Positions 41,592-51,830 are shown, numbered from the stretch's first letter. The stretch is 64,000 bases of DNA from an uncultured Veillonella sp. (GCF_934230905.1 NZ_CAKQFJ010000001.1:1-64000); one strand, 5' to 3'. A program made the numbers and translations. The notes: generated by a model not told the origin, from the sequence alone.

Positions 41592-44500
41592 ATGAGTTTA
41601 TTGTCTCAGAAATTCAAGTTTCTTCGCAAGAAGGACGTATCTCCAAGCGGCCATCAAATAACAGAAGATGGCGGTCGTGAGTGGGAAAATTTTTATCGTG
41701 ACCGTTGGTCCTACGATAAAGTAGTCCGCACAACACATGGTGTAAACTGTACTGGTTCTTGTAGCTGGAACATTTACGTTAAAAATGGCGTCGTAGCCTG
41801 GGAAAACCAAGCTACAGATTATCCGGAAACACCGGATGATATGCCGGATTACGAACCACGTGGATGCCCTCGTGGCGCGACCTTCTCTTGGTATTTATAC
41901 AGCCCATTGCGCGTAAAATATCCATATGTACGCGGCGAATTGGCTGAGCTTTGGAGAGAAGCAAAGAAAACAGCTAAAAATCCTATCGAAGCATGGAAAT
42001 CTATCGTAGAAGACCCTGAAAAGGCGAAAAAATATAAATCTGCCCGTGGTATGGGCGGCTTTGTGCGCTCTACTTGGGACGAAGCGACAGAAATCACTGC
42101 AGCATCTTTACTATATACAGCAAAAACATATGGCCCTGACCGCAACGCAGGCTTCTCTGTAATTCCAGCGATGTCCATGTTGTCCTATGCAGCAGGTGCT
42201 CGTTTCCTTAACCTCATGGGCGGTACACCATTGTCCTTCTACGACTGGTATGCCGATTTGCCACCATCCAGCCCTCAAGTTTGGGGTGAACAAACAGATA
42301 CTCCTGAATCTGGTGACTGGTACAATGCTGGCTACATCATGACTTGGGGTTCCAACGTACCATTGACGCGTACACCTGATGCTCACTTCTTGACAGAGGT
42401 TCGTTACAAAGGTACTAAGGTTGTGTCCGTATCTCCTGACTATGCGGAATCCACAACTTCTTCCGATGCTTGGCTTAATGTGAAAGCCGGTACTGATGCG
42501 GCTCTTGCTATGGCAATGGGCCACGTAATCTTAAAAGAATACTACATCGACAAGGAAACTCCATACTTCAAAGAGTATGCTAAAGAGTTTACCGATATGC
42601 CATTCCTTGTACGCGTTGAAGACATCAACGGTGCCGTACAACCTGGTCGTTTCTTAAATGCTAAGGATTTGGGTAGTAAAGAAGAAGGCGCCGATTTCCA
42701 AACTGTATTGATTGATGAAACAACAAACGAAATCGTTGTTCCAAACGGTACAATGGGCGATCGTCATACACATCCTGAAAAATGGAACTTGCGCCTTGAA
42801 AACCGCGATACAGGGGCTAAAATTGACCCTCAATTATCCGTATTTGACCAACGCCAAGATGTGACTGTTGTTAAATTACCGTACTTTGGTGATGAAGAGC
42901 ATGAAGGTGTTATTGAACGTGCTATTCCAACTATTACAGTACAAACTGTAGATGGTCCTGTGAAAGTGACTACTGTATACGACCTCATTCTTGCTAACTA
43001 TGGTATCGATCGTGGTATCGGTGGTGAAGTGGCTACAAGCTATACTGATGACACTCCATACACACCTACATGGCAAGAAAAAATTACTGGCGTAAAAGCA
43101 GATATTGCGATTGCTACAGCTCGTGAATTTGCAGACAATGCAGAAAAAACTAAAGGTCGGTCCATGATTATCATGGGTGGTGGTATCAACCACTGGTACC
43201 ATGCAGATGTGATTTACCGTACAATCTTGAACCTTATCATGTTCTGCGGTACTGAAGGTGTTAACGGTGGTGGTTGGGCTCACTACGTAGGTCAAGAAAA
43301 ACTTCGTCCAGTTGAAGGTTGGGGCGGTATCATGACAGCTAACGACTGGAGTAAAGCTCCTCGTTTGCAAAATGGTACATCTTGGTTCTACTTTGCTACA
43401 GAACAATACCGTTCTGATTGCATCGACTTGGCAGACCGCGTATCTAAATTAGCTAAGCCTCGTTATCGTCACCCTGGCGATTATAACGTATTAGCGGCTC
43501 GTTTAGGTTGGTTGCCATCGTATCCTACTTTCAATAAAGGTAGCCAAGACTTGATTAATGATGCTCGTGCAGCTGGTGCTGGTACAGAAGCAGAAATTAA
43601 CCAATATGTGGCGCAAGCGTTGAAAAACAAAGAATTACAATTCTGCGTAGAAGATCCTGCGGCTAAAGAAAACCACCCACGCAACTTGTTTGTATGGCGT
43701 GCGAACCTTATCGGTTCCTCTTCTAAAGGCCATGAATACTTCTTGAAGCATTTATTAGGTACTAAAAATGCGGTATTAGAAGATGACGATGCACCTACAC
43801 GTCCAGAAGAAATCAAATGGCGTGAAGCTGATGGGGCAGGTAAACTTGACCTCTTAATCGATATCGACTTCCGTATGGCTTCTACTGGCCTATACTCTGA
43901 TATCGTATTCCCTGCAGCTACATGGTATGAAAAAGAAGACTTGTCTTCTACAGATATGCATCCATATGTACACGTATTCCAAGCGGCTGTTGATTGCGCA
44001 TGGGAAACTAAATCTGACTGGGATACATTCCGTACCCTTGCAGAAACAGTATCTCGCGTAGCAAAAGAGTCTGGCTTCACAGAATACGAAGATATCGTAG
44101 CATTGCCTCTTGGTCATGACAGCCCAGGTGAAGTGGCTCAACCAGAAGGTAAGGTTCTCGACTGGAGCAAAGGTGAATGTGAACCAATTCCTGGTAAAAC
44201 AATGCCTAACCTCGTTCATGTAAAACGCGACTATAGCCGAATCTTCGAAAAATTCATTGCTTTGGGACCTAACATCGAAAACAAAATGGGGGCTCATGGC
44301 ATGGCTTGGGATGTATCTGATGAATATCAAACATTGTATGCACAAAATGGTACAATCGATAATCCAGAATTCATTTCACATGGCCGTCCAAGCATTTACG
44401 AATGTAAAGAAGCTTGTAATGCTGTATTGACATTATCTTCTTGTACAAATGGTAAATTGGCTGTTCGCTCTTGGAAAGCGATGGAAGAAAAAACTGGTCT

Positions 44501-45269
44501 TTCTGGTCTTGAAAAGAACGCAAAAGGTCGCGAACAAGAAAAAATTACTTTTGATGACATGGTTCGTCAACCACGTTTTATCATTAGCTCTGTAACAAGT
44601 ACTGGTAAGAACGATAAAAACCGTCGCTACTCACCATTTACAACATCTACAGAAGATAAGGTACCATTCCGTACCGTAACAGGTCGTCAATCCTTCTATT
44701 GTGATCATGAAATGATGCGTGATTATGGTGAAGCTATGGCATTGTATAAACCTGTATTGAGCTATAAACCAGTACAAGGTGACTACAAACAAGAAGGTAT
44801 TCCAGAAATCACATTGAAATACTTAACACCACATAATAAGTGGTCTACACATAGTATGTATTTCGATAGCCAACAAATGTTGACATTATTCCGTGGTGGT
44901 CAAACCATTTGGCTTAACGAAGACGATGCCGCAGAAATTGGCGTTAAAGATAATGACTGGGTAGAAGCTTTCAATAAAAATGGTGTAGTGGCAGCTCGTG
45001 CAGTTGTATCCCCACGTATTCCTCGCGGTATTTCCTATATGCATCACTCCCAAGATCGTCATATTAACGTTCCTGGTACGCAAGTTAAGAAAGATCGTCG
45101 CGGTGGTACACACAATGCACCAACTCATATTCACATGAAACCGACACATATGATTGGCGGTTATGGTCAATTGAGCTATGGCTTTAACTACTATGGCCCA
45201 ACTGGTAACCAACGTGATATGACAATTGTGGCTCGTAAATTGAAGGAGGTGGATTGGCTTGAAGATTAA
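41592..45269 (+). CDS. narG: Respiratory nitrate reductase alpha subunit
   Basis: The molybdenum (bis-MGD) catalytic subunit that reduces nitrate to nitrite at the membrane. The 1225-residue protein has the FS0 cluster motif HGVNCTGSCSW (His plus cysteines) near residue 50, the RGCPRGATFSWYLYSP segment, a GGTPLSFYDWYADLPPSSPQ stretch that holds the expected Asp Mo ligand region, and a C-terminal molybdopterin dinucleotide-binding fold. No twin-arginine signal is visible, so it faces the cytosol. AAGGAGGACAC precedes the ATG. narH begins within its last codons. Confidence 0.96.
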   Translation: MSLLSQKFKFLRKKDVSPSGHQITEDGGREWENFYRDRWSYDKVVRTTHGVNCTGSCSWNIYVKNGVVAWENQATDYPETPDDMPDYEPRGCPRGATFSWYLYSPLRVKYPYVRGELAELWREAKKTAKNPIEAWKSIVEDPEKAKKYKSARGMGGFVRSTWDEATEITAASLLYTAKTYGPDRNAGFSVIPAMSMLSYAAGARFLNLMGGTPLSFYDWYADLPPSSPQVWGEQTDTPESGDWYNAGYIMTWGSNVPLTRTPDAHFLTEVRYKGTKVVSVSPDYAESTTSSDAWLNVKAGTDAALAMAMGHVILKEYYIDKETPYFKEYAKEFTDMPFLVRVEDINGAVQPGRFLNAKDLGSKEEGADFQTVLIDETTNEIVVPNGTMGDRHTHPEKWNLRLENRDTGAKIDPQLSVFDQRQDVTVVKLPYFGDEEHEGVIERAIPTITVQTVDGPVKVTTVYDLILANYGIDRGIGGEVATSYTDDTPYTPTWQEKITGVKADIAIATAREFADNAEKTKGRSMIIMGGGINHWYHADVIYRTILNLIMFCGTEGVNGGGWAHYVGQEKLRPVEGWGGIMTANDWSKAPRLQNGTSWFYFATEQYRSDCIDLADRVSKLAKPRYRHPGDYNVLAARLGWLPSYPTFNKGSQDLINDARAAGAGTEAEINQYVAQALKNKELQFCVEDPAAKENHPRNLFVWRANLIGSSSKGHEYFLKHLLGTKNAVLEDDDAPTRPEEIKWREADGAGKLDLLIDIDFRMASTGLYSDIVFPAATWYEKEDLSSTDMHPYVHVFQAAVDCAWETKSDWDTFRTLAETVSRVAKESGFTEYEDIVALPLGHDSPGEVAQPEGKVLDWSKGECEPIPGKTMPNLVHVKRDYSRIFEKFIALGPNIENKMGAHGMAWDVSDEYQTLYAQNGTIDNPEFISHGRPSIYECKEACNAVLTLSSCTNGKLAVRSWKAMEEKTGLSGLEKNAKGREQEKITFDDMVRQPRFIISSVTSTGKNDKNRRYSPFTTSTEDKVPFRTVTGRQSFYCDHEMMRDYGEAMALYKPVLSYKPVQGDYKQEGIPEITLKYLTPHNKWSTHSMYFDSQQMLTLFRGGQTIWLNEDDAAEIGVKDNDWVEAFNKNGVVAARAVVSPRIPRGISYMHHSQDRHINVPGTQVKKDRRGGTHNAPTHIHMKPTHMIGGYGQLSYGFNYYGPTGNQRDMTIVARKLKEVDWLED

Positions 45270-46686
45270 AGCTCAAGTATCCATGGTCCTAAATTTGGAT
45301 AAGTGCTTAGGCTGTCATACATGCTCTATCACTTGTAAAAATACATGGACGAACCGCGAAGGCGCGGAATATATGTACTTTAATAACGTGGAAACTCGCC
45401 CAGGCGTAGGGTATCCACGCAATTGGGAAGACCAAGAAAAATGGAAGGGCGGCTGGACTTTAGATAATTCCGGTAAATTAGCTCTTTCTACAGGTTCTAA
45501 AACAAATCGTTTGATGAAATTATTCTTCCATCCTGAACAACCAGAATTGAAAGATTATTTCGAACCTTGGACATATGACTATGAAACATTGATTCATGGT
45601 GGTCGTAAAAACAACCAACCAGTTGCACGTCCTCGTTCCCTTGTGACTAAACAAAAAATGGAAGTGACTTGGGGCCCTAACTGGGATGACGATTTAGCAG
45701 GTGGTCAACATGCTCGTTCCGATGTGAACTTAGCTAAGATGGGCCAAGATATCGTATTTGATTACGAAGAAGTATTTATGCGTTACTTGCCACGTCTTTG
45801 TAATCACTGCTTGAACCCTGCATGTGTGGCTGCGTGTCCATCTGGTGCAATCTACAAACGCGATGAAGATGGTGTGGTTCTTGTATCTCAAGATGTATGT
45901 CGTGGTTGGAGACATTGTGTTCCTTCTTGCCCATACAAAAAAATCTTCTATAACTGGGAAACTAATAAAGCTGAAAAATGCGTATTCTGTTACCCACGTT
46001 TAGAAAATGGCTTGCCTCAAATCTGTGCTGAAACTTGTGTAGGTCGTATGCGCTATGTTGGTGTTGTATTCTACGACATGGACAAAGTAGAAGCTATGGC
46101 GGCTACAAAAAATGAACAAGATATTTATGAAAATACATTAGATTTGATTTTGGATCCTCATGATCCAGAAGTTATTAAAGCAGCTCGCGAGGAAGGTATT
46201 TCCGAAGCATGGATTAAAGCAGCTCAAAAATCTCCTGTATACAAACTTGTTAAAGAATGGGGCGTGGCATTGCCATTGCATCCTGAGTACCGTACATTGC
46301 CAATGGTTTGGTATGTGCCACCACTCAGCCCAATCTTGCAACGTGTAACATCTGATGTATACTTGCCAGATGCACATGAAATGCGTGTGCCTGTACAATA
46401 TTTAGCTAATCTGTTTACAGCAGGTAATACTGATATCTTAGCTCGTACATTGCAACGTGTTCTCGACATGCGTGAATATATGCGTCGTCGTGAAACAGGT
46501 GACGGTCCTATTGAACACAAAGTTGATTTAACAGATGAGCAAATGTACGGTATGTACAAATTGTTAGCATTGTCTAAATATAATGATCGCTTTGTTATTC
46601 CTTCTGATGTAAAAGTATCTCGCGAAGGTCGCCTTGAAATGCAACACAATCGTGGTTTTGCTTGCCCTACAGGGGGATGTCAATAA
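45259..46686 (+). CDS. narH: Respiratory nitrate reductase beta subunit
   Basis: Electron-transfer subunit with several Fe-S clusters, 475 residues. Cysteine motifs are visible: CLGCHTCSITCKNTW (about residues 16-30), CNHCLNPACVAACPSGA, CRGWRHCVPSCPYKK (the Trp in place of Cys is typical of the [3Fe-4S] site) and CVFCYPRLENGLPQICAETC. It starts with TTG at 45259, preceded by AAGGAGG, and overlaps narG by 11 bases. It passes electrons from NarI haems to NarG. Confidence 0.96.
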   Translation: MKIKAQVSMVLNLDKCLGCHTCSITCKNTWTNREGAEYMYFNNVETRPGVGYPRNWEDQEKWKGGWTLDNSGKLALSTGSKTNRLMKLFFHPEQPELKDYFEPWTYDYETLIHGGRKNNQPVARPRSLVTKQKMEVTWGPNWDDDLAGGQHARSDVNLAKMGQDIVFDYEEVFMRYLPRLCNHCLNPACVAACPSGAIYKRDEDGVVLVSQDVCRGWRHCVPSCPYKKIFYNWETNKAEKCVFCYPRLENGLPQICAETCVGRMRYVGVVFYDMDKVEAMAATKNEQDIYENTLDLILDPHDPEVIKAAREEGISEAWIKAAQKSPVYKLVKEWGVALPLHPEYRTLPMVWYVPPLSPILQRVTSDVYLPDAHEMRVPVQYLANLFTAGNTDILARTLQRVLDMREYMRRRETGDGPIEHKVDLTDEQMYGMYKLLALSKYNDRFVIPSDVKVSREGRLEMQHNRGFACPTGGCQ

Positions 46687-47210
46687 TGAAGGATGCTCAG
46701 AAAATCGCTCTTATTGCGTCATTTCTTCTACGCTATCCTGATGAACAATGGTATAACGAATTACCTGAGTGGAGAGAGGACGCGCAATCCGTTGCGCATC
46801 CTCAACTTCGTCAAGGTTTGTTAGAATTCTTCGACTATGTAGAAGAATCTGATAAAAGAGAATTCGAAGACCAATATGTTCGTACCTTTGATTTCAGTCA
46901 AAATACAACGATGTACTTATCGACTTATGAATTACAAGGTACAGGGGAACAAGCAGAAGAACTCGTTAAATTCAAAGCTTTCTTCCTTGAAAATGGCTAT
47001 GATTTGCCAAAAGAAATGCCGGATTATATTCCTGCACTTCTTGAATTATGTGCTGTTATCGATGAAGATAAAGCAAAAGAAATTTACGACTATTGTAAGC
47101 CAAAATTGGAATACATTAGAGAACGCTTCATTGAGGCTAAACTGCCTTATGCATTCTTGTTTGATATTATCTTGTCTGTTGCAAATGGATTGGAGGACGG
47201 TGCACGATGA
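46686..47210 (+). CDS. narJ: Nitrate reductase assembly chaperone
   Basis: A 174-residue cytosolic chaperone of the TorD/NarJ family that helps insert the Mo cofactor and clusters into NarGH. The family features LLRYPDEQWYNELPEW, QYVRTFDFSQNTTMYLSTYE and the MPDYIPALLELC stretch are visible. Stop of narH and start of narJ overlap by one base (TAATG). A longer start at 46662 lies inside narH and was rejected. It overlaps narI by four bases. Confidence 0.93.
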   Translation: MKDAQKIALIASFLLRYPDEQWYNELPEWREDAQSVAHPQLRQGLLEFFDYVEESDKREFEDQYVRTFDFSQNTTMYLSTYELQGTGEQAEELVKFKAFFLENGYDLPKEMPDYIPALLELCAVIDEDKAKEIYDYCKPKLEYIRERFIEAKLPYAFLFDIILSVANGLEDGAR

Positions 47211-47878
47211 ATCTATTTCTTTGGGGCGCATTGCCTTACATCGCATTCACCTTCTTAATCGTAGGTACCTTGGTTCGTTTCTTCTATTTTGAAAGAAACT
47301 GGACTACAAAATCGAGTGAATTTTTAGAGAAAAAACAATTGCGTATTGCTAACCCATTGTTCCATTTTGGTTTGCTATGCGTTATCGGTGGTCACGTTGT
47401 AGGTGTATTAATTCCTAAAACTTGGACGGCTGCTATTGGTATTAATGACCATATGTACCATGAAGGTGCGTTATATATGGGTGCTGTTGCTGGTATTATT
47501 TTCATTGTAGGTTTCTTGCTTTTGATGAAACGCCGTTTTACTGTGCCTGCTATGAAAGTTAACACATCTGGCCTTGATAAATGGTTATATTTGTTCTTAA
47601 CATTAGCTATTTTCAGCGGTATGGCTGGTACGTTGCTTAATGCATCTGGTTTCTTTGATTACCGCGTATCTATCGGCCCTTGGTTCCGTAGCTTAGTATC
47701 CTTTATGCCGGATCCATCCTTGATGGAAGGTGTCCCATTCATGTTTAAATTCCACATGTTGGCTTGGATGGTCGTGGCTATTATCTTCCCATTTAGCCGT
47801 TTAGTACACTGCTTAAGTGTTCCACTCAATTATTTGACACGTCCGTTTATTGTATATCGTAAACGAGATCACAAATAA
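47207..47878 (+). CDS. narI: Respiratory nitrate reductase gamma subunit (cytochrome b)
   Basis: A 223-residue membrane subunit with five predicted helices that oxidises quinol and binds two b haems. The His ligands lie in FHFGLLCVIGGHVVG near the second helix and in FKFHMLAWMVVA and SRLVHCLSVPLNYL near the C-terminus. It starts at the ATGA overlap with narJ and has GGAGGACGG upstream. A terminator at 47931-47977 closes the operon. Confidence 0.95.
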   Translation: MNLFLWGALPYIAFTFLIVGTLVRFFYFERNWTTKSSEFLEKKQLRIANPLFHFGLLCVIGGHVVGVLIPKTWTAAIGINDHMYHEGALYMGAVAGIIFIVGFLLLMKRRFTVPAMKVNTSGLDKWLYLFLTLAIFSGMAGTLLNASGFFDYRVSIGPWFRSLVSFMPDPSLMEGVPFMFKFHMLAWMVVAIIFPFSRLVHCLSVPLNYLTRPFIVYRKRDHK

Positions 47879-47930
47879 TTTAATAATTGATAGTCTATAT
47901 CATATCTTGTGATATACTACCATTCTTATT

Positions 47931-47977
47931 ACCCTCGTAATTGTGAAAGTTATTACTTTCATAGTTGCGAGGGTTTT
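47931..47977 (+). terminator. narGHJI terminator
   Basis: ACCCTCG...TGAAAG and CTTTCA...CGAGGGT form a long interrupted stem ending in a T-run. Confidence 0.8.
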
Positions 47978-48092
47978 GCTGTTTATTATGCTGATTATAA
48001 TCCATTTAGCTGTTATGATTGTTTCTATACTATTACATATGAGTAACTTTCATATTTCTATGTGAGATTGGAATACATTTTCACTTTACTAT

Positions 48093-48113
48093 GATAATGA
48101 AAATTGATATTAT
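48093..48113. promoter_or_regulatory. Fur-like box before the ferric-reductase-like gene
   Basis: GATAAT-GAAAAT-TGATATTAT reads as adjacent NATWAT hexamers of the Fur-box type, 53 bases before the gene. An iron-repressed promoter is plausible but unproven. Confidence 0.35.
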
Positions 48114-48165
48114 TTATATGACGTTCTGTGAAATGATAGAGGATTAAATGTGAGGAGTCTCGGTA

Positions 48166-48771
48166 ATGGCAGAGGTAGCAAAAAAACAGTATAAAAGTAA
48201 ATATCATATTTTGATTTGGATTGCAGTATTATCATTAGCTTTTATGGGAATGCTTGAATATGGTTATTTAGGTACTGGTAAAGGTCACTGGTTTTGGAAG
48301 CTTCATCTTGGTTTAGTACCTTATATTTCCTGGCTTGTACTAACATATATAGCAACACGACCAAAATGGTTTATTACACGATATAATCCTACTGAAATGT
48401 ATCAAGTTCATCGCATTGTAGGGATTGTAGGCGTTGTGATGGTATGTATCCATTGGTATATATACTTCCTTAAAGCGTTAGATAATCCATTAGCATTTTG
48501 GGCCGGCTATATATCAACTGCCGCTATGCTCATTGCATTGATATTCGGTGTTATCTATTTAACTACTTGGATTGGCAATAAGGCCAAATCCATGTCTCGA
48601 AAAAAAGCTATATGGATTCATCGATTGAATTTGGTTGCTATTGTAGCAGCTAACCTTCATGTGCATGGATTTGGCCGCATTTCTAAGATGGTGCCATTTA
48701 TGCCAGCGCTCGATGTATTTACATATGCTGTTGTTCTTTACTATATTTATTGGATGATCAAACAAAAATAA
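48166..48771 (+). CDS. Ferric-reductase-like transmembrane cytochrome b protein
   Basis: A 201-residue membrane protein with about six predicted helices resembling the ferric reductase/MsrQ (YedZ) transmembrane family. Putative haem ligands are the histidines in KLHLGLVP, YQVHRIVG, VCIHWYIY, WIHRLNL and NLHVHGFG, spaced as in such proteins. It may pass electrons from quinol or flavin across the membrane to a periplasmic acceptor. No MsrP-type partner is adjacent. TGTGAGGAGTC precedes the ATG. It is transcribed separately from the nar operon. Confidence 0.8.
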   Translation: MAEVAKKQYKSKYHILIWIAVLSLAFMGMLEYGYLGTGKGHWFWKLHLGLVPYISWLVLTYIATRPKWFITRYNPTEMYQVHRIVGIVGVVMVCIHWYIYFLKALDNPLAFWAGYISTAAMLIALIFGVIYLTTWIGNKAKSMSRKKAIWIHRLNLVAIVAANLHVHGFGRISKMVPFMPALDVFTYAVVLYYIYWMIKQK

Positions 48772-48804
48772 TAATAAGAATTTCGTATATGTATTCTTGC
48801 TATA

Positions 48805-48849
48805 AAAACTCTCGTCTCTATTGTTTTGCTTAGAGATGAGAGTTTTTTT
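48805..48849. terminator. Terminator
   Basis: AAAACTCTCGTCTCTA and TAGAGATGAGAGTTTTT pair well with T-runs, ending the ferric-reductase-like gene. Confidence 0.85.
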
Positions 48850-48963
48850 GTACCCCTAGTTTTTTACCAGATTGGAAGAGATGGTCTTTTTGGTCTGTTT
48901 ACGATACAATAGGAACGTAAGTATATTTAAATAATGTATTATAATTAATAGCTTGAAGGTTAT

Positions 48964-50157
48964 ATGGATATTTCATGGAAGCGCATTATCTATTTGATTT
49001 GTGCTATACAAATTGGTGCAGGCATTACCATTATTGGCGTGTTGTCATTTATACCTTTATATTTGGTGGACTTAGGGCTGACCAATCAAGGTGAGGCGGC
49101 TATGTGGGCTGGACTTGTATCTGGTGTAACCCCTTGTATGGTTGCATTAAGTGCTCCTTTTTGGTCGCGAAAAGCGAACGAACTTGGACCACGGCGTGTT
49201 ATGATGTTTATACTTGCTACTCTGATGCTAGCTGTTGGTGCTTGTGGTTTTGCACAAACACCAAGCCAATTGTTAGTATTGCGTACATTACAAGGCTTGG
49301 TGGGTGGTTTTGTACCCATTGGACTTGGTATTATTGTATTAATAACACCAGAGGAACATGTTCCATGGGCAATGGGGCTATATCAAGCTTCCATGGTGAT
49401 GGGCTTAGTCTTTGGTCCTCTCATGGGAGGATTAGCGGCTGACTTACTGGGCTATCGGGCTCCATTTTTTATGTTTTCCATATTATCTGGTTTGTGTTTA
49501 TTAGGTATTTATCTATTAATGCCTAATTTACAGCATACACATAAGGTGGACTCGAAGGAGTCACAATGGTCATTAATACAATCGTTTTTGTCCATACCTC
49601 GCGTTCGTTTGCTTGTAATCATGCAATTTTTATGTAATTTTGGTATTACTGGTATAGGCCCTATATTGCCGCTGTATATTAAACATTATATGCAGGTCAA
49701 TGATGAGTTTGTAGCTACTATTGTAGGTATTATTATTTTTGGGGCTGGTTTGTTCAGTGCTTTGGCCTCTATTTCAATTGGTCGCTTAACTAAATGGATG
49801 TCTATGCCTCACATATTATTAACAGCAACCTGTGGTGTAGGTGGATTTTTTATCCTTCAATACCTTATGCCTAATGTGTGGAGCTTAGGTATATTTCGGA
49901 CTATTGCAGGGTTCTTTATGGGATTTATCACTCCTATAGCCAATACTTTGATTTCGAAGGCGGTACCTAAAGAACGTCGAAGTATTGTATTTGGCGCTGT
50001 ATCTAGTGTAGCTATGATGGGGAATGTATTGGGACCTATTATTAGTGGAATGATTGCCAATTGGTTTGGTTATGGTCTCGTCTTTTGGAGTACTGCGGGA
50101 ATCTTTTTTTTAGCTGCTGTGTTTGTGTGGCGGTGCCTATTACGGGAGAGTATCTAG
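48964..50157 (+). CDS. MFS efflux transporter
   Basis: A 397-residue MFS protein with about 12 predicted helices. Signature parts are LGPRRVMMF in the 2-3 loop, LRTLQGLVGGFVPIGLGI in helix 4 and the antiporter-type MGLYQASMVMGLVFGPLMGG in helix 5, which point to a drug/proton antiporter. The substrate is not deducible. TTGAAGG lies just before the ATG. A LysR-type regulator follows 57 bases later in the same direction and may control it. Confidence 0.85.
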   Translation: MDISWKRIIYLICAIQIGAGITIIGVLSFIPLYLVDLGLTNQGEAAMWAGLVSGVTPCMVALSAPFWSRKANELGPRRVMMFILATLMLAVGACGFAQTPSQLLVLRTLQGLVGGFVPIGLGIIVLITPEEHVPWAMGLYQASMVMGLVFGPLMGGLAADLLGYRAPFFMFSILSGLCLLGIYLLMPNLQHTHKVDSKESQWSLIQSFLSIPRVRLLVIMQFLCNFGITGIGPILPLYIKHYMQVNDEFVATIVGIIIFGAGLFSALASISIGRLTKWMSMPHILLTATCGVGGFFILQYLMPNVWSLGIFRTIAGFFMGFITPIANTLISKAVPKERRSIVFGAVSSVAMMGNVLGPIISGMIANWFGYGLVFWSTAGIFFLAAVFVWRCLLRESI

Positions 50158-50214
50158 GGTTCTAGATAGTAATAGGTTTATTGTTTGAAATTATGTGTAT
50201 AGAGAGAGTTTATC

Positions 50215-51102
50215 ATGTTATTAAAACAATTGGAGTATTTTGTTTCTGTTGTAGAGCATAATAGTTTTACACAGGCTGCTTATGAAAATTATGTGTCGCA
50301 ATCGGCTATTTCACAACAAATTAAATCATTAGAGGCCAGTTTAGGTGTGCCATTAATGGTGCGTGAAAAACGGAGCTTTCATTTAACTCCTGCAGGAGAG
50401 TACTTATATCGTAATGGTAAACATATGATGCTACGAATTAAAAATTTGCAGGAGGAGACGGCACGTATTGGTAAGAATGAGCGGAAATATTTGCGTATTG
50501 GCTACTTAAATCGCTATAGTGGTATAGCATTACAACAAGCTTTAATGCGCACGACAAAGCGGTATCGTGATCTCGATGTGCGTATGTATAGTGGTAGTCA
50601 TTCTGAGTTATACCAGATGCTCGATGATAATTTAGTAGATATTATTTTTAATGATTATTGGCAAATGACAAATGACTACGATTTTAATAGTTATGCCATT
50701 AGTACAGCTACCGTTATAGCAGAGGTGCCGAAAGGCTATACAACAGAAGGCGCGGTGGAGCTTAAAGAGCTTCTGGATTTACCACTGATTCTGGTTTGTG
50801 ATGAAGATCAACGTCTGGATGAAGAAAATAATTATCGTAAATCTCTTGGGTTTGCTGGATCTTTTATACATGTTAAAAATCTAGAGGAAGCACGTTTTCT
50901 CGTTGCTGCTGGTCAAGGTATATTGTTAGTAGATCGATTTAAATATTTAGTAGATTCTATTCCTGGAATCGAACGTAAATGTATATTAAGTTATGGTAAG
51001 CCCATAGAAAGAGATTACTATTTTTATGTCAATGCACAGAATCTTAATACGTATGCAGAAGCATTTAAAGATATCTTTTTACAAGTATTAGATGAATTTT
51101 AA
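50215..51102 (+). CDS. LysR-family transcriptional regulator
   Basis: A 295-residue regulator. The N-terminal winged helix-turn-helix is typical (LEYFVSVVEHNSFTQAA, SQSAISQQIKSLEASLGVPL, LTPAGEYL). The C-terminal effector domain begins about residue 88 (YLRIGYLNRYSG). It is downstream of the MFS efflux gene and convergent with the LysE-type exporter, either of which could be its target. AGAGAGAG precedes the ATG. Confidence 0.9.
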   Translation: MLLKQLEYFVSVVEHNSFTQAAYENYVSQSAISQQIKSLEASLGVPLMVREKRSFHLTPAGEYLYRNGKHMMLRIKNLQEETARIGKNERKYLRIGYLNRYSGIALQQALMRTTKRYRDLDVRMYSGSHSELYQMLDDNLVDIIFNDYWQMTNDYDFNSYAISTATVIAEVPKGYTTEGAVELKELLDLPLILVCDEDQRLDEENNYRKSLGFAGSFIHVKNLEEARFLVAAGQGILLVDRFKYLVDSIPGIERKCILSYGKPIERDYYFYVNAQNLNTYAEAFKDIFLQVLDEF

Positions 51103-51122
51103 TTACAATTCTATATAAAAAT

Positions 51123-51200
51123 AAAAACAGGCATTTCTTGAAACTAGACTACTATAAAATGCAGTAATAAGCAGTAGTAGTTTTAAGAAATACCTGTTTT
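51123..51200. terminator. Large bidirectional terminator
   Basis: AAAACAGGCATTTCTTGAAA and TTTTAAGAAATACCTGTTTT pair, with an inner CTACTACT-like stem, between the convergent LysR and LysE genes. Confidence 0.85.
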
Positions 51201-51221
51201 GTGTTTATGTGGATGATATCA

Positions 51222-51830
51222 TTACGATATCATCATTATGATTCCATCATAGATAAGCTTTACGCCGTATATGATTAATATGGACCCACAAGCGCGATTA
51301 ATCCATACTAAATGAGATATTTTGATTTTCTTTGCAAGAAGGTATATGACTCCCGCTAAAAAGCCAAACCAGATGGGTGTCATCGCGAGGAATCCAAAGA
51401 AGAAGTGATAGATGCTTTCAGCAGGAATATTAGCGCGAAAGGCGCCGAGCATCATGGAGGCATCGATGACGGCCTTTGGATTGCCCCATGTAACGAGGAG
51501 AGCCATTAACAGAATGTTTTTGATGGGGATATTCGTATCAACCTTTTTGAGAGAAGGTGTAGCCTTAAATGTTTTATATCCCATGTAGGCTACGAGTATG
51601 CCGCCTGCAATCAGAATAATCAGCTTAAAGAATGGCCATGTTTCGAGCAAAGCTCCTATACCATAAAAGGCCGCTGTACTCAAGGTCATATCGAATAGAC
51701 CAATGATGGTGATGGTCAACAGAATACGTGGCAATGGTTGGACGAGGGCCGTGTTGATGATATATAGATTTTGCATTCCAATCGGTGCAAACGAGGCGAG
51801 ACCTACTAATAAACCTTGTAAAAAGTACAT
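51222..51830 (-). CDS. LysE/ArgO-type amino-acid exporter
   Basis: A 202-residue membrane protein of the LysE family with about six helices. It begins MYFLQGLLVGLASFAPIGMQNLYIIN, the family's hallmark N-terminus with its G-x-P motif, and contains LVTWGNPKAVIDASMMLGAF. It probably exports basic or other amino acids. GGGGATTG precedes the ATG. It lies downstream of the YeiH-family gene on the same strand, but a terminator separates them. Confidence 0.88.
   Translation of the reverse strand: MYFLQGLLVGLASFAPIGMQNLYIINTALVQPLPRILLTITIIGLFDMTLSTAAFYGIGALLETWPFFKLIILIAGGILVAYMGYKTFKATPSLKKVDTNIPIKNILLMALLVTWGNPKAVIDASMMLGAFRANIPAESIYHFFFGFLAMTPIWFGFLAGVIYLLAKKIKISHLVWINRACGSILIIYGVKLIYDGIIMMIS

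Noticed and set aside
42876..44345. Long antisense ORFs opposite narG
   Set aside because: All oppose conserved NarG sequence and lack expression signals.
47941..47964. TGAAAG...CTTTCA dyad as a regulator site
   Set aside because: It is the upper part of the narGHJI terminator stem, followed by a T-run, so a separate operator is not needed to explain it.
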